A stretch of DNA of 64,000 bases from Rhexocercosporidium sp. MPI-PUGE-AT-0058. Lineage: Eukaryota; Ascomycota; Leotiomycetes; Helotiales. The translations under genes and the position numbers were made by a program. Location of the stretch: positions 62,001 to 126,000 of the forward strand of contig JAGTJL010000010.1 of the NCBI GenBank assembly GCA_020746875.1, in the 5' to 3' direction. Shown here piece by piece: positions 43,257-52,981 of this stretch; positions within the stretch are counted from its first letter, which is position 1; each line of letters starts with the position of its first letter. The notes beneath the pieces were generated by a model. That model was not told where the DNA came from. It searched no databases and saw nothing but the letters and a program-made list of their open reading frames with translations.

Positions 43257-43732
43257 ATGCCCTCCAAAAAGATCGTCTACGGCCCAGTCCGGCCATGCAC
43301 AGCCACTGACTGCCCAATGAAATTCCTCATTCCCAGGGCCAATACATACACAAAGGCAAATCTGTCAAAGAGACCAAAATCTTCCGAAAGTCCAACCCTC
43401 GTCTAGAGATTAAGCGCACAGGTACACTACGAGGTGTGCTCATGGATCCCAAAGTAGCAGCTGCTACCTTCCCGAGGAGCAGAAGTGATAGAAATGATCG
43501 GGGACTGGCTTCAATGTACGCAGAAGATGAAGCAATGTATGTGGCTTGTGCCGCTCGTGCCGCTCATCTGCCCTACAAGCCAGTGGACTGCTATGATCAG
43601 CTGCAAGAGAAGTTCTTGAAGTATCACAGAGGTTGTACTTGCTCCAAGTGCGGATGCGATGATCCAACCGGATGCAACTGTCTCTGGGAAGGGGGCTGTA
43701 TGTATGTGTATGGGCAATTTGGTTGGAGATAG
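43257..43732 (+). pseudogene. Small Cys-rich protein gene with one apparent frameshift (family copy C)
   Basis: ATG 43257 opens MPSKKIVYGPVRPCTATDC. Then the protein-like frame moves by minus one at a run of three C (43313-43315), continuing EIPHSQGQYIHKGKSVKETK, MDPKVAAATFPRSR, PVDCYDQLQEKFLKYHRG and the Cys-rich end CTCSKCGCDDPTGCNC to a stop at 43732. One extra C would restore a single frame of about 158 residues. The N-terminal motif series matches copies A and B. The C-terminal cysteine spacing suggests metal binding or disulfides. No signal peptide is seen. It could be a live gene with a consensus error, or a recent pseudogene. Confidence 0.5.
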
Positions 43733-44113
43733 ATGGTCTAAATTACCCAATTTAGCTGTAGCTGTATTTTGTTACCGCGACATCGTTGAATTTATACCTG
43801 GCTTTATCTTTACGCTTCATCACGCTCACGAAAGTCTCGATGGAATTAAATAAGAATGTTCTCCATCAAAATTCATATTATAGCATATTGCCTGCGTGCC
43901 ACAACATTGACAATATTGGCAAACCTTGTTATGTTTGGTAGAACTCTCGGCTAATCACAACCCCTGTCAAATGCTATGTCACTTGAAGCTATCGTGAATA
44001 ATGACAACCGAGAGACAACACTCGTCCTCCCTCAACCTCTCAAGACCACCAGCCCTCGCATACACCTTTTAATTTCTATCAACGCGCACTAAAGAGGACT
44101 AAATCTCACCACA
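43733..44113. other. Intergenic
   Basis: About 380 bp including the promoter of the Mpv17-family gene. Nothing further seen. Confidence 0.35.
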
Positions 44114-44831
44114 ATGCCTTCTCCAATCGTCAACACGACGATACAGTCCTGTATCTTGAATGCGACAAGCAACCTCATCGCACAGTTCCTTACCGCATAC
44201 CGCAGCAGTGTACGACCCAATGGCCCTTACCTATGATCAGTATCAATCTGCTAATACTACATAGTCTCCATACACCATAAACTGGATTCCCGTCTTCCAA
44301 TTCACGCTCTTCAACGCCATAAACTGCCCTCCCAATTTTCTGTGGTAAACAGCCCCTCAACAATCCCACTCCTCTCCCTCGTTCTTCCATCTAACACACT
44401 CCCCCAGGCAATCCTCCCTCGAATCAACCTTTCCATCGCACTACCTCGTCCCCTCCGACTCCGCGATCGCAGCCGCCGCCCAAAACGACGAGAAAGAACT
44501 CGACCGCGAAGAGAAAACCCACACGCTCCTCGAATCCAAACTCTCGATCAAGAACACGCTCATCAAATTCCTTCTCGACCAAACCATAGGCGCAACGATC
44601 AACACCTTGCTATTCTCGCTGGTATTTGCGGGATTTAGGGGCGCAGGGTATACAGAGGCGGTAGAGGTTGCGAAGGAGGAATTCTGGCCGCTGATGCAGG
44701 CGGGCTGGACGTTGTGGCCGTTTGTCAGTTTTTGCAATTATGCGCTGATTAAGAGTGTGGAGGGACGGGCGCTGATGGGGAGTTTGGCGGGGATGGGGTG
44801 GGGGATTTATTTGAGTTTGATGCAGAGTTGA
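44114..44831 (+). CDS. Mpv17/PMP22 family membrane protein
   Basis: Three exons, 44114-44209, 44265-44344 and 44408-44831, give 199 residues. The second intron splits a Trp codon (NFLW then QSSLESTFP). The family signature near the C-terminus is clear: GWTLWPFVSFCNYALIK, corresponding to the W..WP....N... motif of Mpv17/PMP22/Sym1 proteins. Four hydrophobic helices are visible: NLIAQFLTAY, PVFQFTLFNAINC, IGATINTLLFSLVFAGF and SLAGMGWGIYLSLM. Family members sit in the mitochondrial inner or peroxisomal membrane and act as small channels. Which one applies here is not shown by the sequence. An acidic loop (NDEKELDREEKTHT) between helices 2 and 3 is characteristic of fungal members as I recall them. 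Confidence 0.85.
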
Positions 44832-45421
44832 GGGAGATGTCGGTGATGGATTACTACATTTCCAGATGTACGAGATACATGGAGGATCGGGCGGGACATA
44901 TGAGCCTGATGAATCTCGAGCGATATCTATTCATGGAAATCCCTCTTGCGGGATCATGAGGGAAAGGTATCTATGACTCTGCTATGATTGAAGATATTTG
45001 ACAGGAGGAAATGCCACAGCAAAATATAGGATACAGGTAGAAAGGAGATAGATTAGCTTACATCCATAGAAACATTTCAACTTCAGACCTATGGTCATTT
45101 CTTCTTGGATCTGCGATAAAGTTTCAAAGATCTCAGCTCCTCCGGCCTTTGGTCTGTTAATGCTGGCATTCCGCAAACGTTACTAGATTTTCAGTACTAG
45201 CCATCCGCATCTGGAAGTCCAGGACAAAGAACGGATATCCAACCAAGCTGCTTGAGCAACAAAGAAAGATGGGCCCTGTGTATCGCAAAATGCTCTCCAT
45301 GCTTTTCATCACACGAAACCCTACGTACCCGATCGAGTGTACTTTCAATTCTCATCCAGACAGGCATCAATCAACTTAACTCGGCCAACGACAGACCACG
45401 GCTACAAGTCAATAAGTAACC
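44832..45421. other. Intergenic
   Basis: 590 bp with no supported gene. It should contain the promoter of the acidic protein gene that follows. Confidence 0.35.
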
Positions 45422-46702
45422 ATGTCCTCACCCACCCCATCAAAAGCCACCCGAGATGCCCAACTCTGCGCTTACCACTCCAAAATCAATCGTATGCTCC
45501 AAAACCTCGAGCGAGACCTAACAGCTCTCGAAGTACAATTCCGAACCGGGCTGGCCTACGCTTATCCCTCACCCTCAACATCAACAACCGCAGCCCGTAT
45601 ACCAGCGACACCCCACCTCCCATCACCCCCACAATTCTCACCTATAGAAGCCATGGGAAAGCAATTTAAGAGCCCAATGCCCAATACGTATACACCGTCG
45701 ATACCGACCATGCCATCAATGTACATCGCATCTTCCCCGCTACAGTCTGAAATGTCGAAGAAGGTGGCGAGGGAGGCTCGGATGAAATTTGTTTCCGAGA
45801 AGAGGGACGAGGGTTTAGGTTTGGAGCCAGGGGAGGTAGATGTAGATGTAGGAATTGGTGGTGAAGATGAGGAGGTGTATGATCCCGCAAATCCACTTAT
45901 TGGTCAGGGTTCCAAGGCTTCGAAATTATATGATTTTGAGAGGTATCGGAGGAGCATGGAGGCGGATATTGGCCTTGGGGTTGAGTATGAGGCTAGCGCT
46001 GGGTCTGAAGTTCAAGACCAGCGGACGGAGATGGAGATCGATCGAGATGAGAAAGAGTACAAAACAGTACCAAGGCTAGAGTCCTATCAGGTCTCAATCG
46101 AAACAACACACCCAGCAAAGGAGCAACAAAGAGAGATGATAGAGAAAGACAGTCCTGACAATCTTGCATCCGAGAAATTCTGGGCGCAGCTTTTCAGCGA
46201 AGAGAGTAAAACGACTAGTGAAGGGATGGGCATGGAGAGTGTTGAACAGCCCAACAAGAGATTGAGGGATCGATTGAATGCTCAAGAGCACGACGTTGAG
46301 ACGTTGTCGAATCAAGCATACTCACCCTTCGAACAGTCTCCAGCGCCAGAGATCCCGAGTCCATTTACTGATCATTTGGAGCACGAAGAGTGTACAGATT
46401 CGAGTCATCTAAAAGCCCAAAAGAAACCCAATACAAAGGAAATAGAAAATCCCGAAAATCCGAGTCCTCAGAACCATTACAACGACCTCTTCACAAACCC
46501 CGAAATTCACGATGATGTTTTTACAGAACCACATAGGGAGAATGTTTTCTGGGATAGGAATTCGGATCCCACGGATTTTGAGAGGGAGGACGCTATGCAT
46601 GCTTTGGAGGATGAGTATGCGGCTATGCATAATCAGCAAGATGAATATGCGGGGATGAGTTATGACGATGAGGAGGAGGAGGAGTTTGTAGATTCGGAGT
46701 AG
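45422..46702 (+). CDS. Uncharacterised acidic protein
   Basis: An intronless 426-residue ORF. I do not recognise the family. Residues about 10-45 form an amphipathic helix (QLCAYHSKINRMLQNLERDL then TALEVQFRTGLAYAYP), followed by a Pro/Ser/Thr-rich stretch. The rest is strongly acidic (Glu/Asp), ending in DDEEEEEFVDSE. No membrane segment or signal peptide. The N-terminal helix could be an oligomerisation or binding element. Size, uninterrupted frame and non-random composition support coding. Confidence 0.65.
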   Translation: MSSPTPSKATRDAQLCAYHSKINRMLQNLERDLTALEVQFRTGLAYAYPSPSTSTTAARIPATPHLPSPPQFSPIEAMGKQFKSPMPNTYTPSIPTMPSMYIASSPLQSEMSKKVAREARMKFVSEKRDEGLGLEPGEVDVDVGIGGEDEEVYDPANPLIGQGSKASKLYDFERYRRSMEADIGLGVEYEASAGSEVQDQRTEMEIDRDEKEYKTVPRLESYQVSIETTHPAKEQQREMIEKDSPDNLASEKFWAQLFSEESKTTSEGMGMESVEQPNKRLRDRLNAQEHDVETLSNQAYSPFEQSPAPEIPSPFTDHLEHEECTDSSHLKAQKKPNTKEIENPENPSPQNHYNDLFTNPEIHDDVFTEPHRENVFWDRNSDPTDFEREDAMHALEDEYAAMHNQQDEYAGMSYDDEEEEEFVDSE

Positions 46703-48030
46703 GGGTTTGGGGGGATAGCTTTGTGTATTTATGTATGTATTGTTTTGTTAAATTTTTGGACTCGTGCTTTCGAACTTGGATGTGGAAAGTTTTATTGCTT
46801 CAGAGTGAAACGGAAATAGATATTGGTGTGAGAATGTGCTTGTAAGAGAAGGCTGCCAGCTTTTCTTTTAGTAAGACTCTACAAAAACAGGTCCATTGAA
46901 TGCCCTGCGAATAGCTCAAAGGATGCCATGAGTCGCAATGCACGCCTAAAAAGTTGCCCTCTGTCCGAGCACAATGACTTCTCAAATCCACTTTGTCTAT
47001 CGAACAACGATACTTTAGTGGAGTCATATTTCTCTAGTAGACTTTATATAAGAGAAAGTAGAAGCTTAACGGAAAAAAGGGAAAGTGAAGCTGTTAAATC
47101 AGCTATAAATGAGACCCGTGAGACTGTCACGAGCTCCTCCACCGTGAGCGGACCTGCACCATGGCCATCTTCGAGCCTATTATTGAAGCACCGGTCTATA
47201 CAGGTCACCCAGCACTCCGCAGAACCATCCTCGTCAGCACCCGTATACCCAAAGCAAAGACACGGATCATAGCTAAGCACTACATTGTGGAAGCGGGCCA
47301 GCCATTATCTGACGATGACCTCGTTCTCGTCGCCACGAGATGGCGTCTTGATGACTGAAACTACACCCGGCTAGCTTAAGCTCGAATGGCTCGGTTGTCG
47401 CCTGAGACCTTGAAAGGTTGGAGGCTTGTTCGCAGGGGCATGAATGAGCTATCGGAGACTGTGACGTGAACTTGATCTCAGCTTGGAGGAGACGAAGTTC
47501 ATTCTCATGACTCAGAGACCAGGCGGACTTCGATGTTATGGAGGAAAGAGACTCTGTACCTCGATGCTTTGTTTCTGCTGAAAAGGCGCCGGGGCCTTTA
47601 CTTCCTGAAGTGTGGCGAACCTTCTGTTCCATCCCGTGAGTCCGTTCTGCTGCTCATAAAATGCTGAATGTGAGGTACTGAGAGGAGTCTTGTATTTCTG
47701 CATGGTTCTAACTTTGTCAGCATCGACCATCCGTTCTCTCGTGTAGAAAACAATAAAAAGAGAATCCTCTTTCAACTACCAATAAATCTCCGGCCCCTTG
47801 CAACGTGACTCTCGAATCTGAACTGCGTGGTACTACTAACAGTGCCAGCCTCGTCTCTTGAATTGATGAAAGGCAATGACGAAGTCTCTCGATTTAAAAC
47901 GAAAGACAAAATGAAAACTCTCGTGCACACCAGAGATAAAGACATTAAAATTGTATGATGGAGAATCCAGACAGAGCAGAAAAATCCTTACAACAGACCA
48001 AGTCTGCAGCTTATTAACACTTGTTAGTAA
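46703..48030. other. Intergenic
   Basis: 1.3 kb of overlapping short ORFs on both strands. None has a recognisable domain. No RNA gene seen. Confidence 0.35.
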
Positions 48031-48300
48031 GACAAGTAACAAGTATTAAAGACGGAAGTAAACATCTACTCACTTTCGGAGGTCAACTCCGCTCCAGATT
48101 CAGATCTCGATCTCGGAGTAAACAATCAACCTCGGTGACAAAAAGAGGGATTTCAAACTACGAGCAACAAGCATTAAAGACAAAAGACAACAAGAAAGTA
48201 AACAACCACACCTAATCGGAGATTACTCAGCTCTACATCTCAGATCTCGATCCAAACTTCAAGAATAAACAGATAAACCTCGGCCACAGAGAGAATCTTC
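48031..48300. repeat. Two diverged tandem copies of a ~130-bp unit
   Basis: Copy 1 (about 48031-48160) and copy 2 (about 48161-48300) share ordered blocks: AACAAG-ATTAAAGAC, GTAAACA-C, TCAGATCTCGATC, ATAAAC/GTAAACA followed by AACCTCGG, then CTTCAAACTA-type ends. They are direct repeats with substitutions and small indels. No coding sense is apparent. Confidence 0.55.
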
Positions 48301-48954
48301 AAACTAACTTGCTGCCCCTCCTTAAATACTCGCTAAGCATATTCTCCGCATTATTCCCAACCAGTGCTCAACACGCTACGTACCGTCGTTCGACGTCTCT
48401 GGGGTCCTGTGGTTGACTAGCGGTACTGAAATCGTGATACTGCTACTACTGTAGGATTTTTGAAGGTTGGTGAGAGGGGAGAGAAGAGGTACTCTAGGCA
48501 AGGCTGGAAAGAAACAAGTGTTTGTGACTTGCCAGATGTGGGAATTTTGTGCGCAGGTCATGCATACTATTCGCGTTCCGCTTCGAGTTGCTCCCTCACA
48601 CAAGGGAAGGTACATGCAGTGTTTAGTGATTAATACTGGTGCAGGAATAGGAAGTGGTGGATGACGAGTTAACGTCCATCGGGTTGTGGTTTGATCATGC
48701 ATTTACATACATACCGAATTCAAAGATTGTCAGCTTTTTAGCAGGAAACGTTCATATCAGCAGTGGCAGAGATGATGTTTTGGGCATCATGTGTTTGAGT
48801 GCCATCCTCAATGAAGCTGAATCCCCGCTCGTTTGCTGCTACATCTAATGCTGTCCATGAATATGGTCAGTGATTTCTCCCTGTCCCTCCATCCCACCAA
48901 AAAAAAATCCGCAGAAAGATACACTTCAGCATAAACCTTTCCACGCGGGAAGTT
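48301..48954. other. Intergenic
   Basis: About 650 bp between the tandem repeats and the AT-rich inverted-repeat element. Short ORFs only. Confidence 0.35.
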
Positions 48955-49363
48955 CACCAGGGGGTGCAGGAATTCGTGGGACAGAATCGGAAATCTCACC
49001 AAAAATCGGACTTTTCAGGACTTTATTAATCAACCACTTCTTAACAAAAGGACTTAGAATTAAAGAAATAGCTGCTTAATATCACGAAATAAAAATTCTA
49101 CTTATTAATTTAAGACTCGTGATCGTAAGTATTTATTAATTAGAGAAAATCAAAAAGCAAAAAGTTATTACTTTTAAACAGAATTTATAAAAGATATAAC
49201 CGAAATAAAAATAATCTGTTATTATAAGATTATAATTCTTTACATTAAAGATCTAAAATCTTATTTTTTTTTAAAGATTCTATTAGAAATTGTAGTTTTA
49301 ATTAATTCTTAAAGTTGAGAGAGTTCTCTGTTATAGTCCCACGAATTCTTGCACCCCCTGGTG
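48955..49363. mobile_element. AT-rich inverted-repeat element (MITE-like or RIP-degraded transposon), 409 bp
   Basis: The termini are near-perfect inverted repeats of 28 bp. The left (48955-48982) has CACCAGGGGGTGCAGGAAT followed by TCGTGGGAC. The right (49336-49363) is its complement with one mismatch. Between about 49010 and 49320 the sequence is extremely AT-rich, in contrast to the GC-balanced termini, and has no ORF. This fits a small DNA element, possibly degraded by repeat-induced point mutation. No clear target-site duplication was identified. Confidence 0.65.
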
Positions 49364-50948
49364 GTTCCTTTCCTAAAACCAAGTTCCAGAAATACGGACA
49401 GAATCTCCGACGAAGCCTTCCATGAAAAGTTCTGGCCCGCTTTCAACACTGAAGATCATACATTCCAGACCAGAACATCGGCATATCCTTCCCCCTTTTC
49501 CCTTCACTTAAGTGAAGATCTCACCTGTCATTGCAACTTCCCTGCTCCAATGTGAAACCGCAGAAACCTACCAACCTACCGTAGAATGATGATCAACGCC
49601 GTCATACATCATCTGCACCCATGGTGGAAACTTTACTACCAACTCGTCGTCCGTCGTCTGCGCTTCTTACAAAAGAACCTCAGATCCCGTCAAGATCTGA
49701 AAAGGTGGTAAAGTGGATCCTTTTCTCCCAGATCCTCGGCCCCCTTCTCCCCCGCATGTAGATCACTGCCGAAAGTCAGGATGCGCCAACCCCGGATGCA
49801 GAATAACCTTAAAAGCTAACCCTGTGTGACGGCTTGGTGGCGTCGAGACCGGACGAATCGTCGTGTTGGGATGGAGAAATGTAAGTCATCGTGTGTAGGA
49901 AAGAAAATCCTGCTGATGGCGTTGGTGGCTGAATTGTTTTTGGGACGATTTCTCTACGCCACGATGTCCTGGTGATTTGTCGGTTTACCTTCTATGGGGG
50001 TGAGGTGGTCGTTGGTAGCAGCAGTGATCTTGCATTGTGCTGAGGTCATTAAAGCAGGAAAGGGGCAAGAGGGCGGTTTAGTAATTGAAACTATCCTCAC
50101 CTCCACAAGGCGTCCTCCAGCTGGATTTCGTGGTGTACAACAGTGTACAACAGTGCATACTGTACAGAGTTTGTACAACCCTAATCCGTCCTGGCAGATC
50201 TCGATGTCTGAGGCGTCGATGGGTCCCATGCTGTCATATGGCCACCAAGACAACCAGAAACCAGAAAACAAGACCCAACCATCTCAACACCATCTCGACA
50301 TCCTCGGTACTTTTTTCAGCAAATCCCCCTGATTCGTGAAATACGTCCTGAAAGTCAAAGGGGATTAAACTTAGAGTTGTACCCCGCCGGCAACGTCGAT
50401 CCCCAAGTCATTAGCAGCCCCCACATTGCTCATCAGCCGCCCCTAAAGCCATCGAATGGCAAACTAATGAAACTAATGACAATTGTGGAAGTCCTCATTC
50501 GTAGATGGCTTGGAGAGTCATGGTTCACCCAAGAGTCTGTTAAATATCCTGTTGAGCTTGTAGCTTCAAGCCTCTTTCATACACGCACCGACTCCACTTT
50601 GAATAGTGAGGTTCCTCGGTCTGATGTCCTTCAGCCAATCCGAGGAGGGCGATCGCCATTATTCCTCACCTGTTTGGCTGGATTCCGCTCCGTGGAGCTG
50701 ATTTTCTGTGGATATTTTCTGGTATCTCGAGCTGTGATGCCGAGGGAGACTTCCCCATTTCGTAGGTGGAACCTCTTCTTTAGTGCTCTGTGGGGAAGCC
50801 TACTTTTGCTCGGTAGTTCTGTTTGGATTACAAGGGGGTTCTTATAGAAGATATATGACTCCAGAAAGCTCCCATGTTGATCCATTCCTCATCCTCATCA
50901 CAAATACAAACCTTCATCGAGAACATTCTTTCTTCAGAATCATCCATC
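49364..50948. other. Intergenic, 1.6 kb
   Basis: No supported gene. Near 50130-50180 there is a cluster of GTACAACAGT/ACTGTACA-like short palindromic words. The last 300 bp hold the peroxidase promoter. Confidence 0.35.
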
Positions 50949-52208
50949 ATGAAGTATACTCTTGCAACTATTGCCCTCGCGGCTGAGGCTGTCACCGCCT
51001 TCCCCTTTGTTGCCAACCAACCTGGCGTCGACTCCAGTCTGCTCCGCATTCGTCAACAATCTGGCGGCGCAAACCCAGGTGGACCATTGATCTGCCCCTA
51101 CAACCCACCTGAGAAGCATGTCCCGGCTCCAGGAATCACCGCTCAATTCCCATACAACAATGCAAAGAACGGAAAGAAAGGAAATGAGAAGGGAGGCTAC
51201 CAAGTGCCAGCACCTGGTGACACAGCCCATAGATTTATCGCTCCTACATCGACTGATATCCGAGGACCCTGCCCAGGACTGAACGCTGCCGCCAACCACA
51301 ACTTCTTGGCTCGTGACGGAATCACCACATTCAATGAGCTTGTCGATGCTCAACAGAACTTGTACAACGTCGGGTACGACTTGGCAACTCTTCTTGCAGT
51401 CCTCGGATTGGCCACCACTGACGGAGACATCGTCACCGAGAGACTCTCCATCGGCTGCGACGCCACTAACAGAACATCTTTCAACCCAGCCTTGACTGGT
51501 TCGCAACCCGGTCTCGACGGCCATAACAAATTCGAAGCCGACACCTCTCTTACACGTAACGACTTCTTCCCCACAGGCGACAACTTCAAGTTCAATGGTA
51601 CCCTCTTCGCCATGATGACCGAGACGACTGGCGGTCTATACAACCGCGATGGATTGGCCAAGTACCGCTACCAGCGCTATCAACAATCACTTAGGGACAA
51701 CAAGAACTTCTACTTCGGTCCTTTTTCCCTCTTGCTCTTCGGCGCCTCCTCGTTCTTGTACGAGTTGATGCCTTCTGGCCCAGACTACATCCCAGACAAA
51801 GCCACTATCTCATCTTTCTTCGGCGCCCAAGACAACGGCGACGGAACGTACTCCTTCAACAACCAAGAGAAAATCCCCGATAACTGGTACAACCGCGTCG
51901 AGCCGTACTCTAACAGCGACGTCGTGACGGAGATTCTAGCTCAGTATCTCGAGTACCCCGTCCTTTTCGGTGGTGCTACCGGAAACGGCGGTTTCGATCT
52001 CCTGAATTTCAACGGTATCAAGGATGGCAAGTTGATTGCTGCGCCCGATGCGCCAACTACCCTATGCCTCCTTTACCAACTCGCCACTGAGCGCGTGCCA
52101 TCTTCGCTCAATGGTATCCTCACCCCAACTGTCCAGACACTTTCGTTCGTCTTGAGCAAGCTCAGCCCTCAGCTGAAGAACCTCGGATGCCCAATCCCAT
52201 TGACGTAA
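50949..52208 (+). CDS. Secreted heme-thiolate peroxidase (chloroperoxidase/peroxygenase family)
   Basis: An intronless 419-residue ORF. The chosen ATG 50949 gives the signal peptide MKYTLATIALAAEAVTAFPF. An in-frame ATG 75 nt upstream would bury it. Family hallmarks: RGPCPGLNAAANHNFLARDG, where the Cys of PCP is the proximal heme ligand; TDGDIVTERLSIG at the place of the EGD motif, with Asp instead of Glu; and DGHNKFEADTSLTRNDFF. These proteins use H2O2 to oxidise or halogenate substrates, or act in secondary-metabolite pathways (for example DotB-like enzymes). The Asp-for-Glu change in the acid-base motif may alter activity. No biosynthetic cluster is seen nearby. Extracellular or secretory-pathway location is inferred. 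Confidence 0.87.
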   Translation: MKYTLATIALAAEAVTAFPFVANQPGVDSSLLRIRQQSGGANPGGPLICPYNPPEKHVPAPGITAQFPYNNAKNGKKGNEKGGYQVPAPGDTAHRFIAPTSTDIRGPCPGLNAAANHNFLARDGITTFNELVDAQQNLYNVGYDLATLLAVLGLATTDGDIVTERLSIGCDATNRTSFNPALTGSQPGLDGHNKFEADTSLTRNDFFPTGDNFKFNGTLFAMMTETTGGLYNRDGLAKYRYQRYQQSLRDNKNFYFGPFSLLLFGASSFLYELMPSGPDYIPDKATISSFFGAQDNGDGTYSFNNQEKIPDNWYNRVEPYSNSDVVTEILAQYLEYPVLFGGATGNGGFDLLNFNGIKDGKLIAAPDAPTTLCLLYQLATERVPSSLNGILTPTVQTLSFVLSKLSPQLKNLGCPIPLT

Positions 52209-52981
52209 ATTGCCAACGCTCAAGCCTGAGCATAGGTATATGAGCATTGGTACATACTGATTAGTGTGGTCAAAGTCCATGGAGGATGATGAAAGGTTGG
52301 TGCTGCGTCTCGCGCGCCTGCTTTGATGAATCCTGGTGGCATGGTGTTGATGTCTTGCTTTTTGATTCATAGCGGGTTTTGGGAATATTCCTTTGGTCAT
52401 GGATCGAGAATTTCTTTGTAAATAGTTCATTTCTCGAAATAATGAAATAGAAGTCTGCTGTACTTCAATCATACCTTTGTCGGGAGTCGGGAGCTGGCCG
52501 GTTCCGACGACGAAACCGTGACCTAACCAGACATCATGATCAATTGTGACCGCAAGGTTGAGGAGTTGTTGTTGTTGTTGTTGTTTATCAAGATGCAACA
52601 AGTTTTCGTTCTTCGTTTGCAATTCTAGTTTCGGAGTAGCCAAATAGTAGCTAAATATACATTGGGCACTGCATAGCGGTACCCGCGCTAGACCGCTCAG
52701 TCTCACCGATGACCAGGATACAGACGGCACAACATCCACATCCTCAGGCGCGTGACACTTTGACTACAATTCCGGAGATAAGTGGTGTTCGGAGCGACGA
52801 CAACATAGACAACGGTAAGGAGGTAGGGCTGTAGTTTCCTATCTCTCTTGTACGTTTCACTTGTTTGGATCAAATTGGATTTGCCTTACTCGTTCGTTTG
52901 GTCTCCCTTCCCCCTTGAGAGAGAACTCGGGCACGGTCCAATCGTCCCTGACTGGCTGTAAATGCCGCATCCAACGTCGAG
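52209..52981. other. Intergenic with a TTG microsatellite
   Basis: About 770 bp. A short (TTG)n tract lies near 52565-52585. It includes the promoter of the caspase-fold gene. The minus-strand ORF across it looks like chance reading extending over the peroxidase 3' end. Confidence 0.4.

Noticed and set aside
43300..43320. Programmed minus-one ribosomal frameshift after the DC codons
   Set aside because: Two copies shift at the same place, but there is no classic slippery heptamer and no evident downstream structure, and copy A does not shift.
43300..43350. A 50-nt intron explaining the frame change in the Cys-rich gene
   Set aside because: The acceptor and branch look good, but the donor would be GTCCGG and the intron would remove the C...DC motif shared with the other copies. 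A one-base run change is simpler.
47273..47775. Minus-strand ORFs as a gene
   Set aside because: Two overlapping frames of 119 and 79 codons without domain, start context or introns joining them.
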